Shown here one piece after another: positions 34,237 to 45,100 of a DNA stretch of 64,000 nucleotides. Below the pieces are notes generated by a model. The model ran no database searches. It saw only the letters and a list, made by a program, of their open reading frames with translations, and was not told the DNA's origin. Positions within the stretch are counted from its first letter, which is position 1, and the number at the start of each line of letters is the position of its first letter. The DNA lies in assembly GCF_014023275.1 (NCBI RefSeq), contig NZ_CP054698.1:4960001-5024000 (forward strand). Direction: 5' to 3'. The DNA comes from Nostoc edaphicum CCNP1411. GTDB lineage: Bacteria; Cyanobacteriota; Cyanobacteriia; Cyanobacteriales; Nostocaceae. The translations under genes and the position numbers were made by a program.

Positions 34237-35794
34237 GTAGTCCGTCAAATTCATTTTGACGGTTAGAGAGACGCGATAAATCGCCGTCTCTACTCTTAAT
34301 ACACTTACCTGGCGGAGCCAGATAACGAGGAAGATAAAGGGGTTAGGTTTTTGATTATTGAAACGGTGTTTTAGGCGACCAATGATTAGAAGTTAACTTT
34401 ACCTCAATTTCATGAAGTACCTATATTTTCATCGTTTTCCAGTTATTTTACTCAGATAATCTCAGTATAAATAACTACTAATCAATAAAATAATATCCGC
34501 AAAGTTTGGTTTAATCAAACCTTACTGACACTCTTAGATATCGAAATCTTTTTTTTTAGAAGTTTTAGAGTTTAGCATCTTGTTATATATCAATATCATT
34601 AAGCAAAGGTTCAAATGTCTATCTTTTTCTTTGTAATTTTTTTATAAAGGATAAAAATAAGATTATTTAGTCTCTAAATGAAGATTATTTAAAGTGCGTA
34701 AATAATGGCTATAATGAACACACCAGCAAAAAAGATTGAAATGCACAATTGTTTTTATAGGTATACTTGCCAAATACAAAATGCTTGTGAATCAATACTT
34801 TTTTGCCGATAATTTATCTCTTGGTTTAAATCTAAAAAGAAGGTATATTGTCCAATTTTTAGCTACATAATTGGCTAAAAATGATTTTTTTTAACCTCTA
34901 GATAGATGAATACAAAGAATGGAAAAAATCTCTGGGTTGAAATCAAACTATATCGCTAGAGGGAAGATAAAAAATAGGCAAAATTTCATCGTATCTTTAC
35001 GGGAAGTTTAGTGCAAAAGCATGAAACAAAACTAAAATATTATTATCGGCAACAGTCAAGTAACATCATATCTATTTACGGGCTAATTCATCTGTGTGAA
35101 ATTACAGATAATGCTGTAAAAATTTACCAACAGTCTGGGCTATTTACACCCAGTAAACTGAATCTTCTCTTCTTTTTTCTGGTTACTATATTGGCACGTA
35201 AAAGCAATGAGCTTGATCGAGGTAAGCCAAAAATCATAACCGTTCAAGTAGCTCTTAACTTAATGGGTGCAGATGGGTGTTTGTTATGGAGCGATCGCTC
35301 ATTTGCCTACTTCATAGGGGATTATTCACGATCTACAAATACCACTCTAACCTGCGTGTAAGGTAGCATTTCAGCATAATAATGATTCTGAAAGCTTTAT
35401 TTTATGGTGTTGTAGTAGATGTTCTCTCTAAGTGGGTTTGGCGAACTTGCTTAAGAAATAAGGTCAAATGCTTTCAATGGAGAATAACTTTGGAAATCTT
35501 AATTGAGTCAACATTAGGTGTCTCAATTCATCTATCAAATTTCATTCTCAGGCTTTACTCATGCTGTTAGTAGGGTTATTATCTTCACAAGCAACAATGT
35601 GCTTTTTCTGCTGTCACAATCGTAACCAATAAAGTGTAGTTTTTTGATTTTTTTAGAAAATGATGAATCCTTTGACAAAACGAACATTTTTAATATTAAT
35701 GATATGACTTGTTTCCTGAGACAAACTCTGATAATCTTATCGGTTCCCTCTTTACTTAGACTCTTTCGACAATCTAAAATATACAGCAGATAGC
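34237..35794. other. 1.6-kb AT-rich gene-poor stretch
   Basis: Near the start are the palindrome AGAGACGCGATAAATCGCCG (34267 on) and a CTGGC-GGA-GCCAG hairpin (34309-34321). The rest is AT-rich. A GTG-started frame of 116 codons at 35011-35361 and shorter ones after it have mixed composition, no ribosome binding site and no recognisable domain; I do not call them genes. Confidence 0.5.
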
Positions 35795-35959
35795 ATGATA
35801 ATGACAAATAAAAAATGGGCCGTTAAACGTATAACAGTCAATCTGGCAACACAAGAAGCGGAAAAACTGGAAAAATATTGCCAACAAACAGGTAGACCCG
35901 CAACCGACGTGATTCGTGAACTGATTAGAAGTTTGCCTGTCTCCGACGACAGCAAATAG
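35795..35959 (+). CDS. Small ribbon-helix-helix (CopG/Arc-like) protein
   Basis: A 54-residue protein: MIMTNKKWAVKRITVNLATQ, then EAEKLEKYCQQTGRPATDVI and RELIRSLPVSDDSK. The first strand (KRITVNLA) and the helix pair with the TGRPATDVIRELIR turn are the ribbon-helix-helix DNA-binding pattern. ATG 35801 is an alternative start that gives MTNKKWAVKR. It lies 279 bp upstream of crtQ on the same strand, but an intervening hairpin suggests a separate unit. Target unknown; no toxin partner is visible. Confidence 0.75.
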   Translation: MIMTNKKWAVKRITVNLATQEAEKLEKYCQQTGRPATDVIRELIRSLPVSDDSK

Positions 35960-36066
35960 GTAAGAAGATGCTTTAAATACTTATCCAGATAACTACTTTG
36001 CCACCAAAAAATAGCTATGATACTTTTTTGAGTCTGCCGCTATGACAAGAGTTTGTCTAGCTGATA

Positions 36067-36089
36067 CAGACGCGAGAAAAACGCGTCTG
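36067..36089 (+). terminator. Hairpin after the ribbon-helix-helix gene
   Basis: CAGACGCG (36067-36074) and CGCGTCTG (36082-36089) form a perfect 8-bp stem with an A-rich loop, followed by GTTATTTATT. It resembles an intrinsic terminator 108 bp after the stop, or a member of the GACGCG palindrome family. Confidence 0.5.
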
Positions 36090-36238
36090 GTTATTTATTC
36101 GGGACTAAAAGAAGCGAACAAAGAGGTTTTAGTATCGACATTGCCATCCCTTAATATGCTGGTGGAGTTGATATTAAGTAGCAAATTCCGACCCCAACCC
36201 AGTTACAATCTGTAAAGAAACTGAAAAGGAACGACGGA

Positions 36239-37678
36239 ATGCGCGTTGCAATCGTAGGTGCGGGACTGGCTGGACTAGCAACCGCAGTAGATCTAGCTGA
36301 TGCTGGTTGTGAAGTAGAGATTTTTGAGTCTCGTCCGTTTGTGGGTGGTAAAGTTGGCAGTTGGGTTGATGGAGATGGCAACCATCTAGAAATGGGGTTG
36401 CATGTATTTTTCGGGTGCTACTACCAACTTTTTGACTTGATGAAGAAAGTGGGGGTGTTAGAAAACTTACGCCTCAAAGAACATACCCACACTTTTATTA
36501 ATAAAGGGGGGCGCACTGGTGCTTTGGATTTTCGCTTCCTTACAGGTGCGCCTTTCAATGGCTTAAAGGCATTTTTTACAACTTCTCAACTATCGTTGCA
36601 GGATAAACTGCAAAATGCGATCGCTTTGGGTACTAGTCCGATAGTTCGCGGATTGGTAGACTTTAATGGGGCGATGAAAACCATCCGCAATTTAGATAAA
36701 GTTAGCTTTGCCGACTGGTTCCGCAGTCACGGTGGGAGCAATGGCAGTATTAAGCGTATGTGGAACCCAATTGCCTATGCATTGGGATTTATTGATTGCG
36801 AAAATATGTCTGCCCGTTGTATGTTAACCATATTCCAGCTATTTGCAGTTAGAACTGAAGCTTCAGTTTTGCGAATGCTGGAAGGTTCTCCATCTGAATA
36901 TTTACACAAGCCCATTCTGGAATATCTGGAAGCTAGAGGCACCAAAATTTACACGCGCCGACAAGTTCGGGAAATTCAGTTTACAGAGTCAGACAAACAA
37001 ACCCGCGTCACTGGTATAGTAGTTGCCCAAGGTGATACAGTGGAAAATATCACCGCTGATGCTTACGTTTTTGCCTGTGATGTTCCAGGAATCCAACGCA
37101 TCCTACCCCACGAGTGGCGTAAGTGGTCAGAATTTGACAATATTTACAAACTGGATGCAGTGCCAGTAGCTACAGTGCAGTTACGCTTCGATGGTTGGGT
37201 AACAGAACTGAACGATGGAAGGGAACGTAAACAGCTAAATCATGCGGCTGGAATCGATAATTTACTTTACACAGCCGATGCTGACTTTTCTTGTTTTGCC
37301 GATTTGGCGTTGACTAGCCCTGCTGATTATTATCGCCCAGGACAGGGGTCTTTGTTACAACTAGTGCTGACACCGGGAGATCCGTTTATTGCACAAAGTA
37401 ATGAAGCGATCGCACAGCATGTCCTCAAGCAAGTTCATGAACTGTTTCCCTCGTCGCGGGAACTAAATATGACTTGGTACAGCGTGGTAAAACTTGCTCA
37501 ATCTCTCTACCGAGAAGCACCAGGGATGGATGCGTACCGTCCCAACCAAAAAACACCAGTAGATAATTTCTTCCTTGCAGGGAGTTATACTCAGCAAGAC
37601 TACATCGACAGCATGGAAGGAGCCACTATTTCTGGACGGCGTGCGGCCAAGGTGATTTTGGAGAGTTTGAAGAATTGA
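36239..37678 (+). CDS. crtQ: Zeta-carotene desaturase CrtQ (ZDS)
   Basis: A 479-residue FAD-dependent desaturase with the dinucleotide-binding motif [18 protein letters not shown] at the N-terminus. Typical family blocks are [36 protein letters not shown] and the C-terminal [20 protein letters not shown]. It converts zeta-carotene towards lycopene in carotenoid synthesis. The plant-type CrtQ/ZDS (not CrtI) is usual in cyanobacteria. It starts at ATG 36239. The SRPBCC gene 129 bp downstream is probably in the same unit. Confidence 0.95.
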   Translation: MRVAIVGAGLAGLATAVDLADAGCEVEIFESRPFVGGKVGSWVDGDGNHLEMGLHVFFGCYYQLFDLMKKVGVLENLRLKEHTHTFINKGGRTGALDFRFLTGAPFNGLKAFFTTSQLSLQDKLQNAIALGTSPIVRGLVDFNGAMKTIRNLDKVSFADWFRSHGGSNGSIKRMWNPIAYALGFIDCENMSARCMLTIFQLFAVRTEASVLRMLEGSPSEYLHKPILEYLEARGTKIYTRRQVREIQFTESDKQTRVTGIVVAQGDTVENITADAYVFACDVPGIQRILPHEWRKWSEFDNIYKLDAVPVATVQLRFDGWVTELNDGRERKQLNHAAGIDNLLYTADADFSCFADLALTSPADYYRPGQGSLLQLVLTPGDPFIAQSNEAIAQHVLKQVHELFPSSRELNMTWYSVVKLAQSLYREAPGMDAYRPNQKTPVDNFFLAGSYTQQDYIDSMEGATISGRRAAKVILESLKN

Positions 37679-37737
37679 TATAGACACGGAGTAGCTTGCC
37701 ACAGGCTACCGCGTTCGCGTAAAGGGAAGGGCGCAAA

Positions 37738-37797
37738 GGGCCCGGGCCCGTACTCCTGCAAACAAGCAAGCTACGCAAAGCGTCTCGTAGAGAAGGA
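37738..37797. repeat. GGGCCCGGGCCC palindrome and dispersed repeat
   Basis: A perfect 12-bp GC-only palindrome (37738-37749) is followed by AGCTACGCAAAGCGTCTCGT and AGAGAAGG, a copy of the GCGTCTCGTAGAGA family. It fills the gap between crtQ and the SRPBCC gene. Confidence 0.7.
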
Positions 37798-37807
37798 AAA
37801 ACAGATC

Positions 37808-38251
37808 ATGTCAGATTGGTTAGAGCATACTGTGCAGGTAGAAGTAGAAGTTCCTATAGATTTAGTATGGAGCCTCTGGTCTGATTTAGAGCAAATGCCT
37901 CGGTGGATGAAATGGATTGATTCGGTGAAAATTCCGCCAGATAATCCAGATATATCTCTTTGGAAATTAAAAACTGGCAGTCTAGAATTTAATTGGCAAT
38001 CCCGAATTCTTAAAGTTATTCCCAATCAAATTATCCAATGGGAATCGATTGATGGTTTGCCCAATCAAGGAGCAATTCGTTTTTACGATCGCCACAATAG
38101 TAGCATTGTTAAAATGACAATTTCCTACGCCATCCCCGGCATTATTGGCAAAATTATGGATAACTTATTTTTGGGACGGATAGTTGAATCGACGATTCAA
38201 GCTGATTTGGAAAGGTTTAAAGAATATGCGCTGAATGTTAAAGCTAATTGA
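37808..38251 (+). CDS. SRPBCC (START-like) family protein
   Basis: A 147-residue protein (MSDWLEHTVQVEVEVPIDLV...) with the family pattern: first strand EVEVPIDLVWSLWSDLEQMP, then RWMKWIDSV, a central IPNQIIQWESIDG and a C-terminal long helix (STIQADLERFKEYALNV). The fold binds hydrophobic ligands. Adjacency to crtQ on the same strand makes a carotenoid-related or lipid-binding role conceivable (inference). It starts at ATG 37808, just after a repeat that ends AGAAGGAAAA. Confidence 0.85.
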   Translation: MSDWLEHTVQVEVEVPIDLVWSLWSDLEQMPRWMKWIDSVKIPPDNPDISLWKLKTGSLEFNWQSRILKVIPNQIIQWESIDGLPNQGAIRFYDRHNSSIVKMTISYAIPGIIGKIMDNLFLGRIVESTIQADLERFKEYALNVKAN

Positions 38252-38399
38252 TACAGGATTGATATTAATACTTGTCGGTTAGGGGGAAAAGGGGAATGGG
38301 AAAGGGGAAAGAAAAAACTTTTAACCCAAACCCAGTAACCTTTTCCCCCAACTAAATTCCAGTTTAAAATTCAAAATTCCAGCAGTATTGGGATTGATG
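38252..38399. repeat. GGGGAAAGGGGAATGGG repeat tract in a convergent gap
   Basis: AGGGGGAAAAGGGGAATGGG and a complementary-like CCTTTTCCCCCA tract, plus TTTAAAATTCAAAATTCC, fill the gap between convergent genes. No canonical terminator is visible. Confidence 0.55.
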
Positions 38400-39461
38400 T
38401 TAGGCTACTTGCTGTGGCTGAGATTTCACTAATTCTCCAGGAGCAAATACTCCATTCTCTGTAATGATTGCTGTAATCAACTCAGCCGGAGTGACATCAA
38501 AAGCTGGGTTGTAAAAATCTACACCCGCAGGTGTGAGAATGGTATCACCAACTTGATAGATTTCTGTTGGTTCGCGTTCTTCAATGGGAATTTTGCTGCC
38601 ATCGGCTAATTCAAAATCAACGGTGGAAAGGGGTGCAGCGACAAAGAAGGGTATATTATGTGCTTTAGCTGCGATCGCTACACTATATGTACCAATTTTA
38701 TTGGCAGTGTCACCATTAGCGGCAATTCGATCAGCACCCACAACTACAGCATGAATCAAACCTTGTTTCATGCAATGGGCTGCCATATTATCAGTAATTA
38801 ATGTCACAGGAATACCTTCTTGGACACATTCCCAAGTGGTGAGTTTTGCGCCTTGTAAGCGGGGACGGGTTTCATCGGCAAATAAACGCTCCAAACGTCC
38901 TTCCCTCCAAGCAGAACGCACAACACCCAAAGCAGTGCCATAACCAGCAGTAGCTAGTGCCCCAGCGTTGCAATGGGTAAGCAGCGTCAGCTTTTCTGGG
39001 GTAGTGGGCAAGACTGTCAAACCATTGTCACCAATTGCTTGACAGGTTTGCAAATCTTCAGCGTTAATAGCTTGGGCTGTTTGGAACAGGGTTTGCTTGA
39101 TGTCTTCTACTGTTCCCAAAGTTTCGTAGGCGGCTTTGATCATCCGACTAATTGCCCAAAATAAATTTACCGCTGTTGGCCGGGTAGAACGCAACAACTG
39201 GGCTACTTTATCTAAGTTTTGCAGAAATTCGTGGCGATCGCTTGTTTCAATTTCCCTTGCACCAAGATACATTCCATAAGCCGCAGCCACACCAATTGCA
39301 GGTGCACCTCGCACAATCATGGTTTTAATCGCCCGCGCCATATCTTCACTGCGGTGAATTTCCACAAATGTATATTCGTTAGGTAAGCGAGTTTGGTCAA
39401 TTAGTGACACTGAGTTGTTGTGCCAAATAACGGGATAAACTTGGTTTGGGGAAGGTGTCAT
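38400..39461 (-). CDS. mtnA: S-methyl-5-thioribose-1-phosphate isomerase MtnA
   Basis: A 353-residue eIF2B-like isomerase of the methionine salvage pathway, converting methylthioribose-1-phosphate to methylthioribulose-1-phosphate. Hallmarks: [20 protein letters not shown] near the N-terminus, [19 protein letters not shown] with the catalytic Cys, and [20 protein letters not shown] with the catalytic Asp. The C-terminal EREPTEI block is intact. Starts at ATG 39461. No other salvage genes lie alongside. Confidence 0.96.
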   Translation of the reverse strand: MTPSPNQVYPVIWHNNSVSLIDQTRLPNEYTFVEIHRSEDMARAIKTMIVRGAPAIGVAAAYGMYLGAREIETSDRHEFLQNLDKVAQLLRSTRPTAVNLFWAISRMIKAAYETLGTVEDIKQTLFQTAQAINAEDLQTCQAIGDNGLTVLPTTPEKLTLLTHCNAGALATAGYGTALGVVRSAWREGRLERLFADETRPRLQGAKLTTWECVQEGIPVTLITDNMAAHCMKQGLIHAVVVGADRIAANGDTANKIGTYSVAIAAKAHNIPFFVAAPLSTVDFELADGSKIPIEEREPTEIYQVGDTILTPAGVDFYNPAFDVTPAELITAIITENGVFAPGELVKSQPQQVA

Positions 39462-39522
39462 AGGAAGGTATTGGTATTGGGGATAGATTGAGCATTCTCA
39501 CCTTTTCTTCCCAATTTTGGGG

Positions 39523-41568
39523 CTATTTGGGAAAGTAGGCAATAATCATGGCAACTTCAGGATGATTGCGAGCGATCGCTTCTGGTATTCGACCAAAAAG
39601 TGAAACTAGCTGAGTTTTCTGCTCAACAGACCCGTTTAACACTAGCAGATCGTTGGTTTTGAGTAAACGAGAAACTTGCTGCACAAAATTGCCCCGCACT
39701 TTTTGAATGGGTGTATCTTCTGGCAATCCGGCATTAGTCAAATCGATATCTACTCCTTGTTTTGTGACAACTTGCAAAAGTTGTACGGTAGCTTTGAGTT
39801 CTGTTGCCAAACTTTTGACTAATTGAATACTCTCTCCAAAAGAACTAGCATAAGTTTGCTGGGTGGTGAAAGCTAGAAAGACTCGTGTTGTATGCTCAAT
39901 TGGCAACGGGAATCGAGTTACCAAAACAGGCACTGTACTGCGATTTACAATCTTGTCAATAACACCACCAAAGAGATTTTCCTGATAAGTAGAGTAACCT
40001 TTCCAGCCGCAGACAATCACACTGGCCTGCTTTTCTTCTGCTACACGAGCAATTCCCTTATCAATTGATTCGTCAATCCGACCAATGGGACTAACATTGA
40101 CCACGGCAGCATGGGCAATCATTTCTGCGGTTGATAATAATTGGCTTTGTCTGGCTTTGTCCCCTGGAGAAATGGGGGAACTTTGTTCTAGTAAAATATG
40201 GAGTGGCAATAAAGTACCATCTGCTGATTTTGTTAGGAGTATTGCCAACTTGAGTAGGTTATCTTCAGTGCTGGGATTGGCAACTGGTACTAAAACGCGA
40301 TCGCCTAGATTTCCTAGCTGATGACTTTGAATACTAGCCTCTCCTGGCCTGATTTTTTTCCCCCACCGATCTGTCACCCAAGGAGAAGCAATGCAGGTAA
40401 CTAAAATCATGGCGATCGTGCCATTCACTGTTAACTGATCGACCAACTCGATTTTGTAAGCAACGGTGATTGCAGCTAGGGTAGAGGCTGCCTGAGCTAC
40501 TGATAGCCCAAACATCAACATGATATTGTCAAAATTGAATCCGAACAATTTACCTGAACCCCATGCAGGTATGAACTTGGCAATAATCGCAACAGTTACC
40601 ATGACAGCGGATACTACGAGCGATCGCGGTTCTTGAATCAGAATCAGGGGATTCACCAACATTCCCACAGAAATCAAGAAAAAGGGTACAAACAATGTAT
40701 TCCCAATAAATTGAATCCGATTCATTAGAGGGCTAAGTTGGGGAATTAGCTGGGTAATAGCAACTCCAGCTAAAAAAGCGCCAATAATCGGCTCAATTTG
40801 GATTAATTCTGCCCCATAGGAAACCACAAACAGGGTAGCTAAAACAAAGGTAAACTCTGCCCCTTCATCGTGTCCAAACCGCTGAAAGAACCAGCGACCG
40901 AGACGAGGTAGACCCCATAGTGTCAGAAATGTGTAGATAATTAGTGAAGGAATCAGGAATAACCAAAACTGTAGGCTTAAGCTGCCTTGATGCGCTCTCA
41001 CTACCACCGCTAAAACCAAAAGTGCTAAAACATTGGTGATTAATGTGCCTCCGAGAGTGGTAGTTAATGTCTGAGAGCGCATAATTCCCAATTTACTGAC
41101 TATCGGTAGTGCTAGTAGCGTATGGGAAGCAAAACAAGAAGCAACTAAAATGGCAGGTAATACACCATAGCCAATGGCCATCATGGCTGCGGTACCTAAT
41201 ACCATCGGCACACCAAAGGTAGCTAATCCGAATATGACTGCTTTATCAGCGTTATATTTCAGATCATCCAAGCTAGTTTCCAGTCCTGCCATAAACATGA
41301 GAAATAGCAAACCAACTGTACCCAAAAGCACAATTGTATTATCTCGTGCCAATAATCCCAGTCCATTGGGCCCGACTACAACACCGGCCAAAATTAATCC
41401 GACAATACCCGGCAGGTTGATTTTTTCAAATAGCAGGGGCGCAATTAACATAATCCCCAACATCATCAGAAAAATCGGTACTGGTTCTTTAATTGGTGTA
41501 GATAATACAGAAGCTAGAAAAAAATTTGTCATACTCTGCTCTAGAGTTGCGTTAACATCTGATTTCAT
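39523..41568 (-). CDS. CPA2-type cation/proton antiporter with USP-like domain
   Basis: A 681-residue protein. Residues about 30-420 form a dozen hydrophobic helices of the Na/H exchanger fold (NLPGIVGLILAGVVVGPNGL, LLFLMFMAGLETSLDDLKYN with the family Asp/Glu, EPIIGAFLAGVAITQL). Residues about 430-681 are a soluble cytoplasmic region with universal-stress-like features (LGDRVLVPVANPSTEDNLLK; ASVIVCGWKGYSTYQENLFG). The probable role is Na+/H+ or K+/H+ exchange in pH or salt homeostasis. It starts at ATG 41568; mtnA lies 62 bp downstream on the same strand. Confidence 0.9.
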   Translation of the reverse strand: MKSDVNATLEQSMTNFFLASVLSTPIKEPVPIFLMMLGIMLIAPLLFEKINLPGIVGLILAGVVVGPNGLGLLARDNTIVLLGTVGLLFLMFMAGLETSLDDLKYNADKAVIFGLATFGVPMVLGTAAMMAIGYGVLPAILVASCFASHTLLALPIVSKLGIMRSQTLTTTLGGTLITNVLALLVLAVVVRAHQGSLSLQFWLFLIPSLIIYTFLTLWGLPRLGRWFFQRFGHDEGAEFTFVLATLFVVSYGAELIQIEPIIGAFLAGVAITQLIPQLSPLMNRIQFIGNTLFVPFFLISVGMLVNPLILIQEPRSLVVSAVMVTVAIIAKFIPAWGSGKLFGFNFDNIMLMFGLSVAQAASTLAAITVAYKIELVDQLTVNGTIAMILVTCIASPWVTDRWGKKIRPGEASIQSHQLGNLGDRVLVPVANPSTEDNLLKLAILLTKSADGTLLPLHILLEQSSPISPGDKARQSQLLSTAEMIAHAAVVNVSPIGRIDESIDKGIARVAEEKQASVIVCGWKGYSTYQENLFGGVIDKIVNRSTVPVLVTRFPLPIEHTTRVFLAFTTQQTYASSFGESIQLVKSLATELKATVQLLQVVTKQGVDIDLTNAGLPEDTPIQKVRGNFVQQVSRLLKTNDLLVLNGSVEQKTQLVSLFGRIPEAIARNHPEVAMIIAYFPK

Positions 41569-42156
41569 CCGAGAGCGTTAATGGGACGAAGCCCAATGTA
41601 GGCACGCTCATACTTTGGCAATAGATTTAATATTGTTTGATATGGCCATGTTGCATAACTAGCATAAATATTTTTAAATTAATAGTGGTAAATGCTAGCA
41701 CAGTACGGCGAAAATAAATCACTCATTTCAAATGTCTGAAACCCTTGCAAAAATGGTAATTACGTTAACGATCAAGCGTCCGTAGGAGCATCATTACGAA
41801 TTACGGATTATGAATTACGCAAAGCAGTACTAGCGACTTAACTCTATACTGCTTAGTATTTATATGCAATACACTGTGGTAAGAAAAAGTATCTACGGCG
41901 TGTTTTCAAAGTTGCGTGGATGTTCAATTGTGTATTCAATCACTCGTAGCAGTATTGGTTGACAACCTTGAACGAGCGAAATCCAAAATCCACAATTGTA
42001 AATCAAAAATGGTATTAGAAATTCCTAAGCATTTGGATTTTCTAATTATGGCAAGGTGATACTAGTACTTTTTTAAGCTAGTTTTGAGGGTTTGTAGTAA
42101 AGACTTTAGTCCTTACTACGAACTTGATTATCTATCAATTGAAAGTTGACAGAGTA
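41569..42156. other. 588-bp gap with ATTACG-type repeats
   Basis: ATTACGTTAACGATCAAGCG followed by TCATTACGAATTACGGATTA and TGAATTACGC (about 41758-41821) belongs to the dispersed repeat family. The rest is unstructured. It includes the antiporter promoter region and the region downstream of the RTX gene. No gene found. Confidence 0.55.
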
Positions 42157-45100
42157 CTAGGCAATCAGACTAAAATTGCTACTACTGAGAGTAATATCAG
42201 AATTTCCTAAACGGGCAAATTCAAACACTGTTCCTGTACCCAGAACGTTGCCATCTTGGTTATAGAATAGGCTACCACTACTTTGGCTAAAGACAATACG
42301 CGCATTACTAGCGTTGACGAATTGATTACCAGTGACAACTGCAAAGTCAGTTAAAGCCTGACCTGCACTATTAGTAACAGCATTAAAGGTGGTTTTACTC
42401 AGCACAATCTGGTCTTGTCCGGCTTGAAAATCGGTGATGTAATCAACACCTAAGCTTGTGTTAAATACACCATTGCTTTGGAACAGATATTTATCATTAC
42501 CAACTCCACCTGTAAGAGTATCATTACCATTGCCTCCTCCAAGAGTGTCATTTCCGTCACCGCCAATCAGAGTGTTATTCAGTGTATTACCAGTGAGAAT
42601 ATCATTGCCTGTGCCACCCGTTGCATTTTCAATAACGTTATTGGCAGAGAGAATGAGTTTGAGATTGCTATTAACTGTTTGCGTGGTAGTGACACCTAGA
42701 TTTAGGTTGACAGCAGATGTAGTCCCGCCAAAGTTAATAGTATCAGTACCACCGGTTGAGGTTTCTGTAATTGTGTCGGTTCCCAAGGTACTATTAGCTA
42801 TGAAAGAATAGGTATCATTTCCTGTTAACCCTTGGAGTTGGTCATTTCCGCCACCGCCAATCAAGGTGTTATTGAGTGTATTACCAGTAAGAGTGTCATT
42901 GCCTGTGCCACCTGTTGCATTTTCAATAACGTTATTGGCAGAGAGAATCAGTTTGAGATTACTATTAACCGTTTGTGAGGTGGTTAAACCTAGATTTAGG
43001 TTGACGGCAACTGTAGTACCGCTAAAGTTAATAGTATCAGTACCACCGGTTGAGGTTTCTGTAATTGTGTCGGTTCCCAAGGCACTATTAGCTATGAAAG
43101 AATAGGTATCATTTCCTGTTAACCCTTGGAGTTGGTCATTTCCGCCACTGCCAATCAGATTGTTATTGAGTGTATTACCAGTGAGAGTGTCATTGCCTGT
43201 GCCACCTGTTGCATTTTCAATAACGTTATTGGCAGAGAGAATCAGTTTGAGATTACTATTAATCGTTTGCGTGGTAGTGACACCTAGATTTAGGTTGACA
43301 GCAGATGTAGTACCGCTCAAGTCAATAGTATCAGTACCATCTGTTGTGGTTTCTATAATTGTGTCAGTTCCCAAGGCAGTATTAGCGAGGAAAGAATAAG
43401 TATCATTCCCGGCACCACCATACAAGGTATCATTGCCAGCACCACCTAATAATCTGTCGTTTCCTTGTTCCCCGAACAAACGGTCATTCCCGCCATCGCC
43501 TTGCAGGGTATCGTTACCGAAACCACCAAACAAATCATCATTGTAAGCAGTTCCTATAACGTTGTTATCTACAACTGCACTGTTGAAAATCAAATCACTC
43601 ACTTGTAATTGGCTTTTGCTAATGCCATTGAGTTTCAATCGATAATAATAATCGCCATCTAATACTCGATATCTGACGCTAATGATGACGTTACCATCGG
43701 TATCATTAGTTGTCAGCAATAACAGATTATTGAAGTCACTGATGCCTAGAGTTCTCAGATCTATTTTGTCTTGTCCTTTCTGAAAATCTGTGACGATATC
43801 TTGCTCTTTGGCACCGATAGAATTATTAAAGTACTCGAAGACAAATTCATCATTCCCGGCACCACCATACAAGGTATCATTGCCAGCACCACCTAATAAT
43901 CTGTCGTTTCCTTGTTCCCCGAACAAACGGTCATTCCCGCCATCGCCTTGCAGGGTATCGTTACCGAAACCACCAAACAAATCATCATTGTAAGCAGTTC
44001 CTATAACGTTGTTATCTACAACTGCACTGTTGAAAATCAAATCACTCACTTGTAATTGGCTTTTGCTAATGCCATTGAGTTTCAATCGATAATAATAATC
44101 GCCATCTAATACTCGATATCTGACGCTAATGATGACGTTACCATCGGTATCATTAGTTGTCAGCAATAACAGATTATTGAAGTCACTGATGCCTAGAGTT
44201 CTCAGATCTATTTTGTCTTGTCCTTTCTGAAAATCTGTGACGATATCTTGCTCTTTGGCACCGATAGAATTATTAAAGTACTCGAAGACAAATTCATCAT
44301 TCCCGGCACCACCATACAAGGTATCATTGCCAGCACCACCTAATAATCTGTCATTTCCTTGTTCCCCGAACAAACGGTCATTCCCGCCATCGCCTTGCAG
44401 GGTATCGTTACCGAAACCACCAAACAAATCATCATTGTAAGCAGTTCCTATAACGTTGTTATCTACAACTGCACTGTTGAAAATCAAATCACTCACTTGT
44501 AATTGGCTTTTGCTAATGCCATTGAGTTTCAATCGATAATAATAATCGCCATCTAATACTCGATATCTGACGCTAATGATGACGTTACCATCGGTATCAT
44601 TAGTTGTCAGCAATAACAGATTATTGAAGTCACTGATGCCTAGAGTTCTCAGATCTATTTTGTCTTGTCCTTTCTGAAAATCTGTGACGATATCTTGCTC
44701 TTTGGCACCGATAGAATTATTAAAGTACTCGAAGACAAATTCATCATTCCCGGCACCACCATACAAGGTATCATTGCCAGCACCACCTAATAATCTGTCG
44801 TTTCCTTGTTCCCCGAACAAACGGTCATTCCCGCCATCGCCTTGCAGGGTATCGTTACCGAAACCACCAAACAAATCATCATTGTAAGCAGTTCCTATAA
44901 CGTTGTTATCTACAACTGCACTGTTGAAAATCAAATCACTCACTTGTAATTGGCTTTTGCTAATGCCATTGAGTTTCAATCGATAATAATAATCGCCATC
45001 TAATACTCGATATCTGACGCTAATGATGACGTTACCATCGGTATCATTAGTTGTCAGCAATAACAGATTATTGAAGTCACTGATGCCTAGAGTTCTCAGA

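Noticed and set aside
35011..35361. 116-codon frame from GTG in the AT-rich gap
   Set aside because: There is no ribosome binding site, no recognisable domain and mixed composition; chance is more likely than a gene.
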